DNA of 64,000 bases, from NCBI GenBank assembly GCA_000697055.1, contig JNDT01002356.1, forward strand, positions 1 through 64,000, in the 5' to 3' direction. Positions 1 to 10,200 of the stretch are shown piece after piece (the first letter of the stretch is position 1; every line of letters starts with the position of its first letter). Source of the DNA: Saksenaea vasiformis B4078 (taxonomy: Eukaryota > Mucoromycota > Mucoromycetes > Mucorales > Saksenaeaceae). A model generated the notes under the pieces. It ran no database searches and was not told the DNA's origin. It worked only from the letters and a program-made list of their open reading frames with translations. The translations under genes were made by a program, and so were the position numbers.

Positions 1-40
1 AATCCTTACTTAGATCAGTTTTACTTATGCTTCCCTTTAG

Positions 41-112
41 GTGTATTCATCGGTAAGTCCTCTTGCAGGTTGTAGAACAGAGTACTCATCAGAGAAACGT
101 TTGCGACGCTGA
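41..112 (+). other. Possible 3'-terminal exon of an upstream gene (uncertain)
   Basis: An acceptor-like CCCTTTAG ends at 40 and an open frame then runs to TGA at 110-112, with a Ser/Arg/Lys-rich end (SSEKRLRR). Other readings of the same bases are also open: a plus-strand exon 77-145 with a good acceptor (CTCTTGCAG) and donor (ATAG|GTAAGT), and a minus-strand frame ending at 21. I cannot choose between them; this is only a hint that a neighbouring gene ends here. Confidence 0.2.
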
Positions 113-260
113 AATGCTCTTGTATCGCCGAAACCAAGTGGATAGGTAAGTACACAGAGATCAACGGTAACGCTTTAATTTGACTAAATTTGGTTCATCA
201 TAGCGTAAACTTGGTTTTAGGCGACCGCAAAAGAGCATTTTAGGCGACGCAAAACGTTCT
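95..260. repeat. Imperfect inverted repeat upstream of the NOSIP homologue
   Basis: Bases 95-139 and the reverse complement of 209-260 align over about 45-50 nt with a few mismatches and gaps, sharing blocks such as ACCAAG, ATGCTCTT and the CGTTTTGCG/CGTTTGCG block. The arms are separated by about 70 nt and lie within 240 nt of the NOSIP start codon. It could be a small MITE or an inverted duplication of exon sequence. Confidence 0.5.
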
Positions 261-329
261 GCAAAAAACAGTAAAATTGCCCAATGCTGTGACTGGACTT
301 GATTTCGCTTCCTCTGCCTTCTTGAAGTA

Positions 330-1561
330 ATGCCTCGCCATTCAAAAAACAACACAGCATCGAGCGTTTTTACGTACCACGAAGCAAAAGCACTTGATTA
401 TGGTACAAAACGTGTAAGTTGAGCAAAGATCGTGTTGTCCTTTTGTCTCATCGTCGCCCATCTAGCAACGCATCGGACGCGATTCCTTCCGAGAGTACAA
501 TGCTTGCTTTTTATGTCTTCAGACTGCAAGAGATCCAGTCGCATGTTCCCATGGTCATTTGGCATGCAGAGAGTGCATGTTCGAATGCATTTTGACTCAA
601 AAGCAGAATATCAAACGAGAACAGCGTCAATTAGAACTCAAGTTATTGGAACTTCAGGAAAAAAAGCAACTATCCGAAGCTGAAGCGAGACAGGCATTGC
701 TAGACGAATTCGAAAAGACACAGAGCAGCATGCTAGGCAATCGGAAATCATTCCGAAGCCCATCCACCAGCCAACCCGAAAAGACTTCTTCCACCCCTGA
801 TCGAGCATCCTCCACCTGTAAGACAGAAAGAGCGTGCTAGGCCAGTCATTGACACGTAGCTTGTAGCATCCGAAAACGAATCCTCATCAAAGAAACGCAA
901 GTTTGAACTGATAGGCGAAGATATTGCAAGCATTGTTGAAAAGGATGTGGAAAAAGCCTCTCAAAAGCTTGCGGAGGAAAAGGCCGAGGCAGCCAAAGCG
1001 AAACTAGGCAGCTTCTGGCTGGTAACGTCTTACGATCATCTTGTGTGCCATCGTTCTTATCCTTTATCCATAGCCTTCCTTGACTCCTGAAGCCCAAGGA
1101 AACAATGACATCAAACCAGTTCAGGCACAGCCTATGTGCACAGCGACGAAAGATGCACATCCTGTCAGGTAACACATTTGTTATAGATACCAGAAAATAA
1201 CCTTTTGATTCAGTTTGAAATCTTTAATTGAGGTGAAATTCCAAACAGAAGAGAACAAAAAAGATAAGCATGTCTGCCCTGCATGTCTAAAATCCTTGAC
1301 CAATTCAATGAAATTTTCAGGCAAGTAGTGATGGATAGAATGCGAGGCAGGGGGCTAACAGTGATTATAGTCATGCGAAACTGTGGGCATGTTATTTGTA
1401 ATCCATGCACAGATATGTTTGTACGGAAATCAAAAAGGTGTTATGTATGTGAGAAAAAGGTCAAATCCAAGGATATTGTCGATATGAGTCCGGAAGGAAC
1501 AGGTTTTGTGAGTGGTAGTAAGGCAGCTGTAGCAGAGAAGTGGGATGTTTCATTCCAGTAA
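330..1561 (+). CDS. NOSIP: NOSIP family protein (U-box-like, nuclear; nitric oxide synthase-interacting protein homologue)
   Basis: The spliced model joins 330-413, 466-817, 867-1021, 1074-1168, 1214-1320 and 1371-1561. It closes in frame at 327 aa. The N-terminus MPRHSKNNTASSVFTYHEA matches the family start. The first half of a split RING/U-box follows (CFLCLQTARDPVACSHGHLA), then a Lys/Glu coiled coil, the family block SFWLPSLTPEAQ, and the second half (CPACLKSL...RNCGHVICNPC) ending in an EGTGF block. NOSIP proteins are nuclear, spliceosome-associated and have ubiquitin-ligase activity in animals; the role here is by homology. The intron at 1321-1370 has a GC-AG boundary (TCAG|GCAAGT...CTAACAG...TATAG); without it the frame stops at once. 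The gene converges on the helicase gene with only 38 bp between stop codons. Confidence 0.9.
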
Positions 1562-1599
1562 ACTTTTTTTCTTCTTCTTTTTAATAAAACGCTAAAAGA

Positions 1600-3129
1600 T
1601 CACCTTCTTTTATTAAACTTCTTCTTGTTCTTGGGTAAGTCTATCTTTTCGTCGCCATCTTCTTCATCATCACCCTGACGTCCGCGTTTTTTACCTCCCT
1701 TGGCTCCACCGCGCTCCTTAAGTTCCAAAGCAGCAATACGCTGAACGTCATTTACACGTTCCTGCAACAACATCACCTGCTCCTTCTCTACAGGGAATTC
1801 ATCCAACTTGCGTTCCATGTCTTTTTCAATACGCTGGATTAATTCCACATCATACTGGGTAACAAATGTGATGGATTTTCCAGATCGACCAGCTCTGGCG
1901 GTACGACCGACGCGATGAATATAGTCTTTTGAAGATTGGGGCACATCATAGTTGACAACGACATCCACGGAAGGAATATCAAGACCTCTGCGGGTAGTGT
2001 AAGATTACATCACGCAAAACATTTTTTTTCTTTTTCATTTTGACGCACCTGCTCGCCACATCCGTTGCTACCAGAATATTCCGTGAGCCGGACTTGAACT
2101 TGTTCAACGCACCCAGACGGTTGGACTGTGGCATCTGACCGTGAAGTGGAATGGCACCAAAGCCCAAGTTTCGTAACATGATAGCGATTTTCTGCGTATC
2201 GTTACATGTTCGTGTAAAAATAATTGTCGAGTTGCCTGCTAACTCGTTCAATAAATAGACCATGTAGCAGTCTTTATGCTTGAGAGGGAAAAACATGTAG
2301 TACTGCAACAGCGTTTTCACAGTCGAGTACTTGGTTGCCACCTCGACTTTGACAGGTTTGTTCAAACTTGCGCGCTGCAACTTTGCCACCTTGGTTGTCA
2401 TGGTTGCTGAAAACAAAAAGGTGTTGCGTTCTCGTGGAATTACTTTGAGAATTTGGTCGATTTTAGGTCCAAAGTCGAGATCCAACAAGCGATCGGCTTC
2501 ATCCATCACCAAGTACTTCAACGTCCTTAAGCTGAAACCTTTGGTGTTTTCCAAATGGTCCTGAAGACGTCCAGGTGTACATACAATAATATGTGGTCTC
2601 TTTGAAAGCGCAATCGATTGTGCCATCATATCCATACCACCTACAATGACAGCGCAACGGACACCGATCACCGATCCAAGTGACTCGAATGTATCAGCAA
2701 TCTGGTAAGCCAACTCTCTATTAAACGAAAAAAAAAAAGTTACTTCCCGCTCACGCAAGCAATTTTTTTTTCGTTACCTTGTTGGTGCCATGACACATGC
2801 AAAGAAAGCTTGTGGGTTATCCCAGAGTCTTTGGATGATAGGCAATGCAAAGGCAGCTGTTTTACCCGAACCAGTTTGAGCAAGACCGATCACATCACGA
2901 CCTTCTAAAGCCCAAGGGATCGATTCTTTCTGAATCTCAGTGGGATGCTTAAAGTTGAGCTTGTCACATGCTTCACACAATTCTTTCGAGATACCCTATT
3001 CCAAGTCAGTATGGTCCTGCAGGACGGTCCATGTTAATGCATTACAAGTTCTGCGAAAGTTGTTTCTTCGGGTTTTTTCTTGGAAAGTGCTTCCACGTCA
3101 ACCACTGGTTTTTTCTCAATTTCAGGCAT
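1600..3129 (-). CDS. RRP3: DEAD-box ATP-dependent RNA helicase, RRP3/DDX47 type
   Basis: The spliced model (complement of 1600-1987, 2049-2717, 2778-2995, 3046-3129) closes at 452 aa. Helicase motifs appear in order: Q motif (F.HPTEIQ), I (AQTGSGKT), Ia (APTREL), Ib (TPGR), II (DEAD), III (SAT), IV (IIFTRT), V (ATDVASRGLD) and VI ([10 protein letters not shown]). The C-terminus is Lys/Arg/Asp-rich with nuclear-localisation character ([15 protein letters not shown]). The N-terminus (TTFAEL, then [13 protein letters not shown]) is typical of RRP3/DDX47, a nucleolar helicase for 18S rRNA maturation. Introns of 50-61 nt have GT-AG borders. Its 3' end faces NOSIP, so the 3'UTRs probably overlap. 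Confidence 0.95.
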
Positions 3130-3686
3130 GATCGATGGGTGTAGAAGGTTAAAAAAAAAAAGAAGGAAAAAAAAAGGGCTCTCATTTGTCTATAAGCCAC
3201 GGTTGCCATTTTAGGACATTCCCTTTGCTGAAAGTGCCTGGCTTCCCAACTGACCTGACACAGTGTCCCATCTTACTACAGTATCAATCGGCAGTATCAT
3301 CAACTTGTACTAGTTTTGAGCGCTTCTCTATGGACGATATTGCCGTTACTTTTAGTGCTCTCATCAACGGGGAAACTGGGCTTCATGTAGTCAATTATGA
3401 CATGGGCTGGAGTTTATCAACAGAAAATGTTATACCATCGCTAAAGAGTGGATTTTGCTAGATATAAGGCAATTATTACCATCATTCATTAACTCATATC
3501 CTAATATATTATATCTAGTAGCGGTACAGTCGACCAACCATTGCAGAAGCGGAGGGTGGTGTAAGCGTGATGCACGCGTTGGCCCTCATAGTCATGGCCT
3601 TTATGAGGCTTGAGACGCGTCAGACGATCGTTTGAACAGTTTAAGAAAGACATTCTTAGTAAGAAGCATGCTAAGGCTAAGTAACT
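3130..3686. other. Intergenic; no supported gene
   Basis: The stretch holds poly-A/G tracts at 3151-3176 (5' side of the helicase) and a 91-codon plus frame at 3186-3461 that I do not recognise. Bases 3530-3686 have broken coding traces, including a possible HSHGLYEA block. These could be the decayed zinc-binding N-terminus of the MULE transposase that follows. Confidence 0.4.
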
Positions 3687-4849
3687 ATGTTCCAGTATGC
3701 CGGTCGCACGCGATATTATCGAAAGAAAACATTTCTTGGGGAGGGCCTATTTAAGTTGACCAAAGCAAGCACGATCGAAGATCTCCTTTCGCTTCAAGCG
3801 AAGTATCCGGAGTATTTCGTTATGGTAGACACTATCAAAGAACGATTTGTATTACTTTTTCGCCATCCCAACATGAATGATTGCCTAGACACAGCCAAAG
3901 ATCCAATCACCACCGATCTGACCTATGGAGCGTTCTCGAAAGGTTATTATTTGTGTTCATCAACTATGTACTTCCCTCGTCTTGGTATGAACGCAACCAT
4001 ATTCCATGCAATCCTGGGAGGTCAGAGCGCCAAGCACTACAAAAATTATTTCTTAGAGCTCTTTCGTTCCTTCAGCGTCGAATTCAACGGCGCCAATTCG
4101 ATGTTCGGGATGGTTGTGGATTTTTCACAAGCACAAAGGCTAGGATTTCTTGAAGCAATTACGGAAAACACACTCCTTCGATCACAGTTGACGCAGCTGA
4201 TTTGTATCTGAAAAGCTGCTATATGCACTTTGCGCAGCAAGTGAATTGCGTGCAGAAGAACCACTTCCTTGTCAACCCTGACGCTCAAAATGATTTTAAA
4301 AAGCACATCGACGCAATTCAGTCAACGGAAGACAGCAATGAGTTTGAGAAAGCAAAAAGCCATCTCTACAATAGCTATCCCAACGCCAGACCGTGGCCTG
4401 ACTGGTGGATGCGACCTGCAAGTGCATCGATGATTTTTCGATATGACAGTCGCATGAAGAACGACCTTGCGAAACGTCAAACGTGCACAACGAATGCGGT
4501 CGAAGCGTTTCACAATGACTATTACCGCCTCTTTGGAAAAAACAAGGTAGAGTCACTTGTTGAGGGAATTGGTAACATTATGAAGTACATTCAGAACCAG
4601 GAGACTGATTTCGACGCCATTGAGGCAGGCACGAGAATCCGATATGGCCAGAAAAGAAAGGTAGACGTGCCGAAAAAGTCTGAAAATGATGGTCGAGCAC
4701 CAGACACGACGGAAGCGATTGTCAGAGAGCTAAGGAAACAGAAAAATAAAGGGGTAAATCAGATGTTAGCGCCAGTGCAGAGGAGGGCATCCACATGCTT
4801 ATCGACCGACCATTGGTGTGCTGTGTTTGTTGTTCTATGCAACAAATGA
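3687..4849 (+). pseudogene. Mutator-like (MULE) DDE transposase remnant, frameshifted
   Basis: Two overlapping frames together give about 390 aa of a MULE transposase. The first (3687-4211) carries a DDE-domain start (PITTDLTYGAFSKGYYL) and the second acidic site region (MVVDFSQAQRLGF). The second frame takes over near 4158 with TVDAADLYLKSCYMHFAQQ, the family's C-x-x-H-F element. It continues through TTNAVEAFHNDYYRLF, equivalent to the TNNxxExxH glutamate motif. A one-base indel near 4158 separates the halves, and the N-terminal zinc-binding part is not intact. DDE transposases of this class cut and paste DNA in the nucleus; this copy should be inactive. I did not identify the terminal inverted repeats. 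Confidence 0.75.
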
Positions 4850-5736
4850 TCGCTGTGTCGCCCGCGGCAACACGCGTCCGGACCTGTCGTGTGATTTGTC
4901 TTTCTTCCTTTATCTTTCTTGCAAAGTTACTATTTTTTCATATATATCCTTGTTAGTTTTTTATTTTTCTTTTCTCTTCTCTGTGGGCGATTCTTCCCGA
5001 ATGAATACCAGCGTTTGATCCTCTTCGTCAAAGGAAGACTTCGTGACTTATAAAACACACAATGAGTTTGTCAGGCCGTGTATATAAGCATGAGCATTTT
5101 GAAAACTATACACCAAAAAATGCTGCCACTACCCTATTCTATACAACGCCTGGCGGGGCAGTCAAGGTCTTCTACCGTCCGTAGCAGATGAACCAGAAGA
5201 CATATGTCTTATATGTGACCAGAGGAAAAAAAAATCGAAGTTTTCCGCCGTATGTACCACCAGACAATTAGCTTGAACTTACTCAAGGCTTTCCATAGAA
5301 CCAATGGCAACGATTTAAGGAGGGCTCAAGGATGTGCCAAGAGCGTTGGCGGATTGAATACGTCTAAATATTATTATCTCAAATAAAGATATCATGTTTG
5401 TATTGATTAGAATTGTTAAAAACGCGACGTTTCTGTCTTTCTCGAAGGATGGTCGTGTCTTTCGGAACATCCGAATGTCGGATGATTGCTGCGTGTTCAT
5501 TTCAATCAACTGTATTTTTTTTTAGAGCACTGGCAGTTGCTCGTCCTGCAGCCAGCCAGGCCACTCAGACTCCATCAACAAAGCCTGTCCAAATCACCAC
5601 CAAGCGATGCAAGAAAAGCTCCAGTCAGTATTAAACACTAACCGCGAACAATTCTCAAGACGTGTGCCGTTTGATCCTGTTACTGTCGGAGCATCTACAT
5701 GAGGTGATAGTTCGGGGCTCATATTTTCACGAATGA
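4850..5736. other. Intergenic, decayed coding traces
   Basis: There is no intact gene. Short open stretches with a coding look occur at 5101-5188 (ending VKVFYRP*) and 5606-5701 (QEKLQSVLNTN...), but stops and frame changes break them. They sit between a MULE remnant and a Fanzor C-terminus on the same strand and may belong to either. Confidence 0.4.
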
Positions 5737-6075
5737 CTACATTCTCCATTGCAAGACGTCTCCGGTTACATCTACACCCAGCGCCAAGTTACTACCACAC
5801 AGATTTGTAACTGCTGCCATCAGCGATATGCTCAAGAATTTTCAATCTCATGTCAAGGTCTGCACCATCGTATCCTGGTCTGTAACCACTGTGGCATACA
5901 ATGGAATAGAGACACAGTCGCTGCTAAAAACCTACATGAAATCGGAGAACCTATCTCGCAAGACCAGAAGCAACTCGTCGAGGTCAGCAGCAAACAGGAT
6001 TCTTTTCTCTTATATCATCATCTCGAACTTGGGTTTCCGCAAGGAGTCCAGATCATTACAGTTTATGGTAAGTAA
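5737..6075 (+). pseudogene. C-terminal fragment of a Fanzor/TnpB-like RNA-guided nuclease
   Basis: An open frame encodes the diagnostic C-terminal end of the TnpB/Fanzor superfamily. It has TTTQICNCC with the first CxxC of the target-nucleic-acid-binding zinc ribbon, a spacer, then LVCNHCGIQWNRDTVAAKN. That supplies the second CxxC and the RuvC-III aspartate in W-N-R-D. A stop (TGA) just upstream and no readable RuvC-I or RuvC-II show that the body of the gene is lost or scrambled. It differs clearly from the intact Fanzor at 22.5-25.9 kb, so it belongs to another subfamily. Confidence 0.75.
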
Positions 6076-6127
6076 TTAATGGACTTTCTCAAAGTGTTTC
6101 ACTAATTTCTGGAAATATTTGACGCTA

Positions 6128-6789
6128 CAGTAGGCCCCCGGTAAAATCAAAACCCTTTAATTTCAAACCCCGTTCTTTTCAAGAAATTTCGCGGGAACGG
6201 CCAGAAAACATAGTGTAGATTTTCAAATCCTCAGTAAAATCAAGTTCAAGTTTATAAAGAGGGTTGAACCCGCTATCGGGGGGAGGAATTTATTGCTTCT
6301 AAACCACTCAGTGCTGGTCGATTGCCTGCAAAATACGACGTAATAGACGTTTGTCTCATGATGCATTGGTCTCGCAATCTATCTCGTATTTTTCGGAGAT
6401 CATCTACAACACTTCCATGCTTTTCTTCGTCAAGGAAATCAATCATGGTGTCAATATGTAATGGTTGGTCTCTTAGTGAGAGAGTCAGTCTTTCTTCCAT
6501 AACTTCAAGCACATTGTCTTCCTCATTTTCTTCTTGTATATTTCATTAACAAAGTCACTAATTATGACTAATAACTACGCAATATTCATAAAACTGTGAA
6601 AGGTTGCTATATAATGACTCATTATTGTATGTAAGAGCTGCTCTTGATGGTGTCTGTATGAGTACCTCATGACTCACAGCCTAGTTCATACTGAGATGAC
6701 TTTGTCCCACATCCTCAGCAAGGTCAACCCCCGTGATATTCCAATAATTTGCAAGGAACCAAGGACTTGATTTTAGCGGGGGGCTACTG
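6128..6789. mobile_element. Pogo/Tigger-type (Tc1/mariner superfamily) non-autonomous element
   Basis: The element is 662 bp, bounded by a TA dinucleotide on each side. Inverted ends begin CAGTAGGCCCCCGGTAAAAT on the left and, reverse-complemented, CAGTAGCCCCCCGCTAAAAT on the right. A TA target-site duplication and CAGT ends are typical of pogo-like elements. Inside lies only the C-terminal part of a transposase on the minus strand, so this is a deletion derivative that would need a helper. Confidence 0.85.
6273..6545 (-). pseudogene. C-terminal remnant of a pogo/Tigger transposase
   Basis: The minus-strand open frame begins upstream of 6512 with an acidic stretch (EENEEDNVLEV), continues with LRKIRDRLRDQCIMRQTSIT and ends SSPR*. 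The R-Q-T-S-I-T-S-Y-F tail is typical of pogo/Tigger transposase C-termini. The DNA-binding and DDE catalytic parts are absent. It lies wholly inside the 6128-6789 element. Confidence 0.65.
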
Positions 6790-7207
6790 TACCAAAAATC
6801 CCTTTTTGCTCGATTGAAAACAGGATTTGCTTTATTACTCTCAGGAGGAATAGGCATGCCATGTTAATCTGGAATTGCTTAACTAACGTGTATCTTCTGC
6901 AGCTGATTGTTGATTGGCGCAAAACAGACTTCTTAGTGGCGCCAACGTTTCTATAATAAACAGTACAAATTACGAGGGTCATTCTTATATCAAAAGCATC
7001 CTCTGCATCGTACATATGCCTATATAGCTGTACACTAAACCCCTCGTGCTTGTAATGTTTTGTTCAACGTATGTGGTACTACGGCGTATGCAACGAATTG
7101 GTCAGGACAGGATTATGATGGTACGAGCGGTGATTGAAGTGAATTGCCTAATGTGTCAAAAGCCTGTTGTTTTTTTTCTTTTCTTGAGTCTTTTTCTTTC
7201 CAACACC
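6790..7207. other. Upstream region of TRM3; no gene seen
   Basis: The 5' flank of the methyltransferase gene ends in a pyrimidine-rich tract (about 7168-7200, TTTTTTTTCTTTTCTTGAG...) just before the start codon, a common fungal promoter feature. The open frame upstream of 7208 adds a leader unlike the family and is probably not translated. Confidence 0.4.
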
Positions 7208-10200
7208 ATGGACTTTGCGTCCGCGCCTTTACAGGCGCTGTTTGTACAGAATGCTCACACGGAGCAGCTCTTGTCGTTTATTCAGCAACTCGATCGCCAT
7301 TATCGCGAAACCACGCAGGATGAGAAGGATCGCTTCGGGACACTGCAGATACTGCTACCGACTTTCAAAGCGTACTTGGCCCGTCTCCAAGACCGCGTAG
7401 AGGAAGAAAGCTATCTTGAGACTTACCTGCGTCCATTGATCCTCCTAAGCTTTTCGCAGGATGCCATGGTCTCTGCTGAAAGCGTTCACCTGCTCAGTGA
7501 CGCTGTCGCGCACTTTATGGTGCGTTCACTGTTGGGCGGTGGGGCAAAGATGAAGAAAGAAGAGGAGGAAGAGGATCAGCAACTGGAAGATACATTTGAT
7601 GAACGTGTCGCGGAACCTCATCCGGAGCGACTTTTCGGTCGAACATCGTTGATGTTGCTACTGTCACCACTGGTGATGGTGATGGAAACAGAACCTGATT
7701 TTGTTGATCTGCAACCTATCCAATTCATTATGGAAACCCATGGCATGTCAAATAATGCCGAATGGGAAGCGTTAAAGGCACATGCACGATCGTTAAGCCA
7801 TAAAGTAGAAAGCGCGAAATCACGTCAGATGCCTCATCCGGAAGATGAAACCGACGACAACGCTAGTCTGTTTAGTAACACGACATTTAACACCGCTACG
7901 ACTTCCAGTGATAAGTCTTCGACGGGGTTGCTGGATTTGGAATGCTGTTTAGACGTGCTGAGTCGATTTGCTCGTTCCTTGTACGATAGTGACACAATGG
8001 ATATGGCAGTGGAAGAGGCGAGTGCAGAAGCTCGGGAGGCATTGTATCGTTGGATGGATTTGATCATGGCCATCGCTGTCGCTATGCTTCCTTGTACAGA
8101 CGGAACGCTTCGTTCAAAACTGACAAATGAACTTATTCCGAACCTCTTTCGCTGGCAACAGCACGACTTGTTTGCGCATGCAGGCGAACAAGCATTCCTT
8201 GAAAAAAGAAAGAGTTGGTGTGAGGTATTAAAAAAAAGTACTCAAGTTAACGGGCTGTGTCAGTAACTCGGGTGGGATAGACTCTGTGGAGGCGTACACT
8301 TCAGATTTTCGGGCTTCCTGCAACCAATTTATTGAGATCGGAAACATATGGTCTCATTGCCAAATTCTTTGACTTCTATTTTGGTCTGGATCAACAGGAA
8401 GATAGCACACCTTTGGTTCCGAAAGTACATCGTGATCTACGTTTTGACGAAGACTTTTTCAAAATCCTTCAGGTAAAATCGCTTTAACGAAGGGAGGCGG
8501 TAACTAAACACACACACATATCAATTATTAGAGCGGACTTCAAAGTCATGATGGGTTGGCTCGAAAATATGCCTCGTACATCTTGAAGCGCATCATCGAC
8601 TTGACCAACAAGTACCCCGAAGCTGTTCCATCCGAAGCACCGTGGACATCTTATTTCCGTTGGTCCAAGGAAAATCCGCAAGCGTGCTTGGATCTTTGGG
8701 ATGACTGGTTCCTGTTGTACGACACCATGCATGAATCAGTCGTGCATTTGGTTAATCCTGTCCTCCCACGATTTGAGTTACTGTTATCCGATACATCTGG
8801 GCTGGATCCTACGTGGTGGATCCTCTTATTCTACCGTGGTTTCCAAAATGAAACAGCATCTGTGAAAAAAGCTATTCTGGAGTACATCTTCGCCATTCAG
8901 AATCCTGCATCCCTTAATTTGCTGGGTCTTCAGAATGACTTTGTATTCGGCACACTGTTTAAGACACTGGATATCACTGGCCTCTATAATGTACCAACGC
9001 AAGGCACATTGGTGAGTCCGTTTGCTGAACATCTCAAAACCTTTGTTGTTCGTCTTATTCAGGCGTTTGAACAACCTCGAGACAAGGTAAACCTAGCAAG
9101 CAAAAGATGGAATGCTAGACAGTGGATTATAGGTCAAGATTTTATGTCAAATGGTTCACCACTTGACGCATGTGATTGGAAGCCATGTTTTTATTCTCTA
9201 TCTCATGGAAGCCTTTGTCGAACTGGAACCTCTTCCAGCTTGGGGTGCCGAAGAGCTGAAATCACTGCGTTACCTTGTGGACCGACATCGCAACTTCCAG
9301 TACGTAATGAAAGAACTTACCAGCATCAACTCATTTTCTCTGCAGTTATAGCAATCCAAAATGCAAGGTTTACTTGCGAAAGCTCAGCATTTTGGCGGTG
9401 GTGAAGCTTGTCAACACGGCGACCCTTTCTTTCTCAGATGTAGCAAAGTACGTCATACTTGTGAAGTCAACAAAAATAACCAACAACTATGCTATAGAAC
9501 TGTGTCTTCACTTGTAACGGATTATCCTATTACTTACGACAGTGAATCGTATGTCTCGCTCCAGCAATGGCTTCGAGACGATGTGTCAAAAGATGAAGTA
9601 CGTGAAAACCTCGCTCCTATCTTCATCACTGACTTGTTTGGTAGACGTGTCAACGGGTGTTGGATCAACTGAAGGAACGAACAAATACGTTTCTCTGCGA
9701 AACCATGTCGGAAGGTATATAAAAGGAGTGACCTATCCTATCCCAACTGCTTCGTTTATGTAGATGTTCCGCTCCCTGTTTTACGCAACCAAGCATACGT
9801 TTTGGCAAGACTGTCGATCTTCGTCGTTGCGGATCAAAACGGTAAACTTCACCTAGACCGCATCAAGGAGTTGTTTACACCTCTCCTTGATAAGCTACAA
9901 ACACCACCAAGGTAAGACAAAGAAGATAACGAATGTATAGAGTCTTATTTTGCTGTTATAGCCATGTGAACACATTCAACCGTCATTTGATTTTGCTTGA
10001 AGCTGTGTTGGATATGTACGATCTTTGTTTCAAAGATGTACAAGGTAACAAGTGGTAACTACGCAAATCTTTTTAACAAAAAGCACACAAGATATCGCCA
10101 GTACCATTGGTTTAACGGATGCATCTTGCTTGAGTATACTTGATCAGATGGATACCCTGTACCTAAATAAGGAAGAGGACAACGTTACAGGTGAATCGGT

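Noticed and set aside
7046..7207. N-terminal extension of TRM3 from an upstream Met
   Set aside because: The leader is hydrophobic and unlike the family, and it lies in a promoter-like pyrimidine tract; 7208 is a better start.
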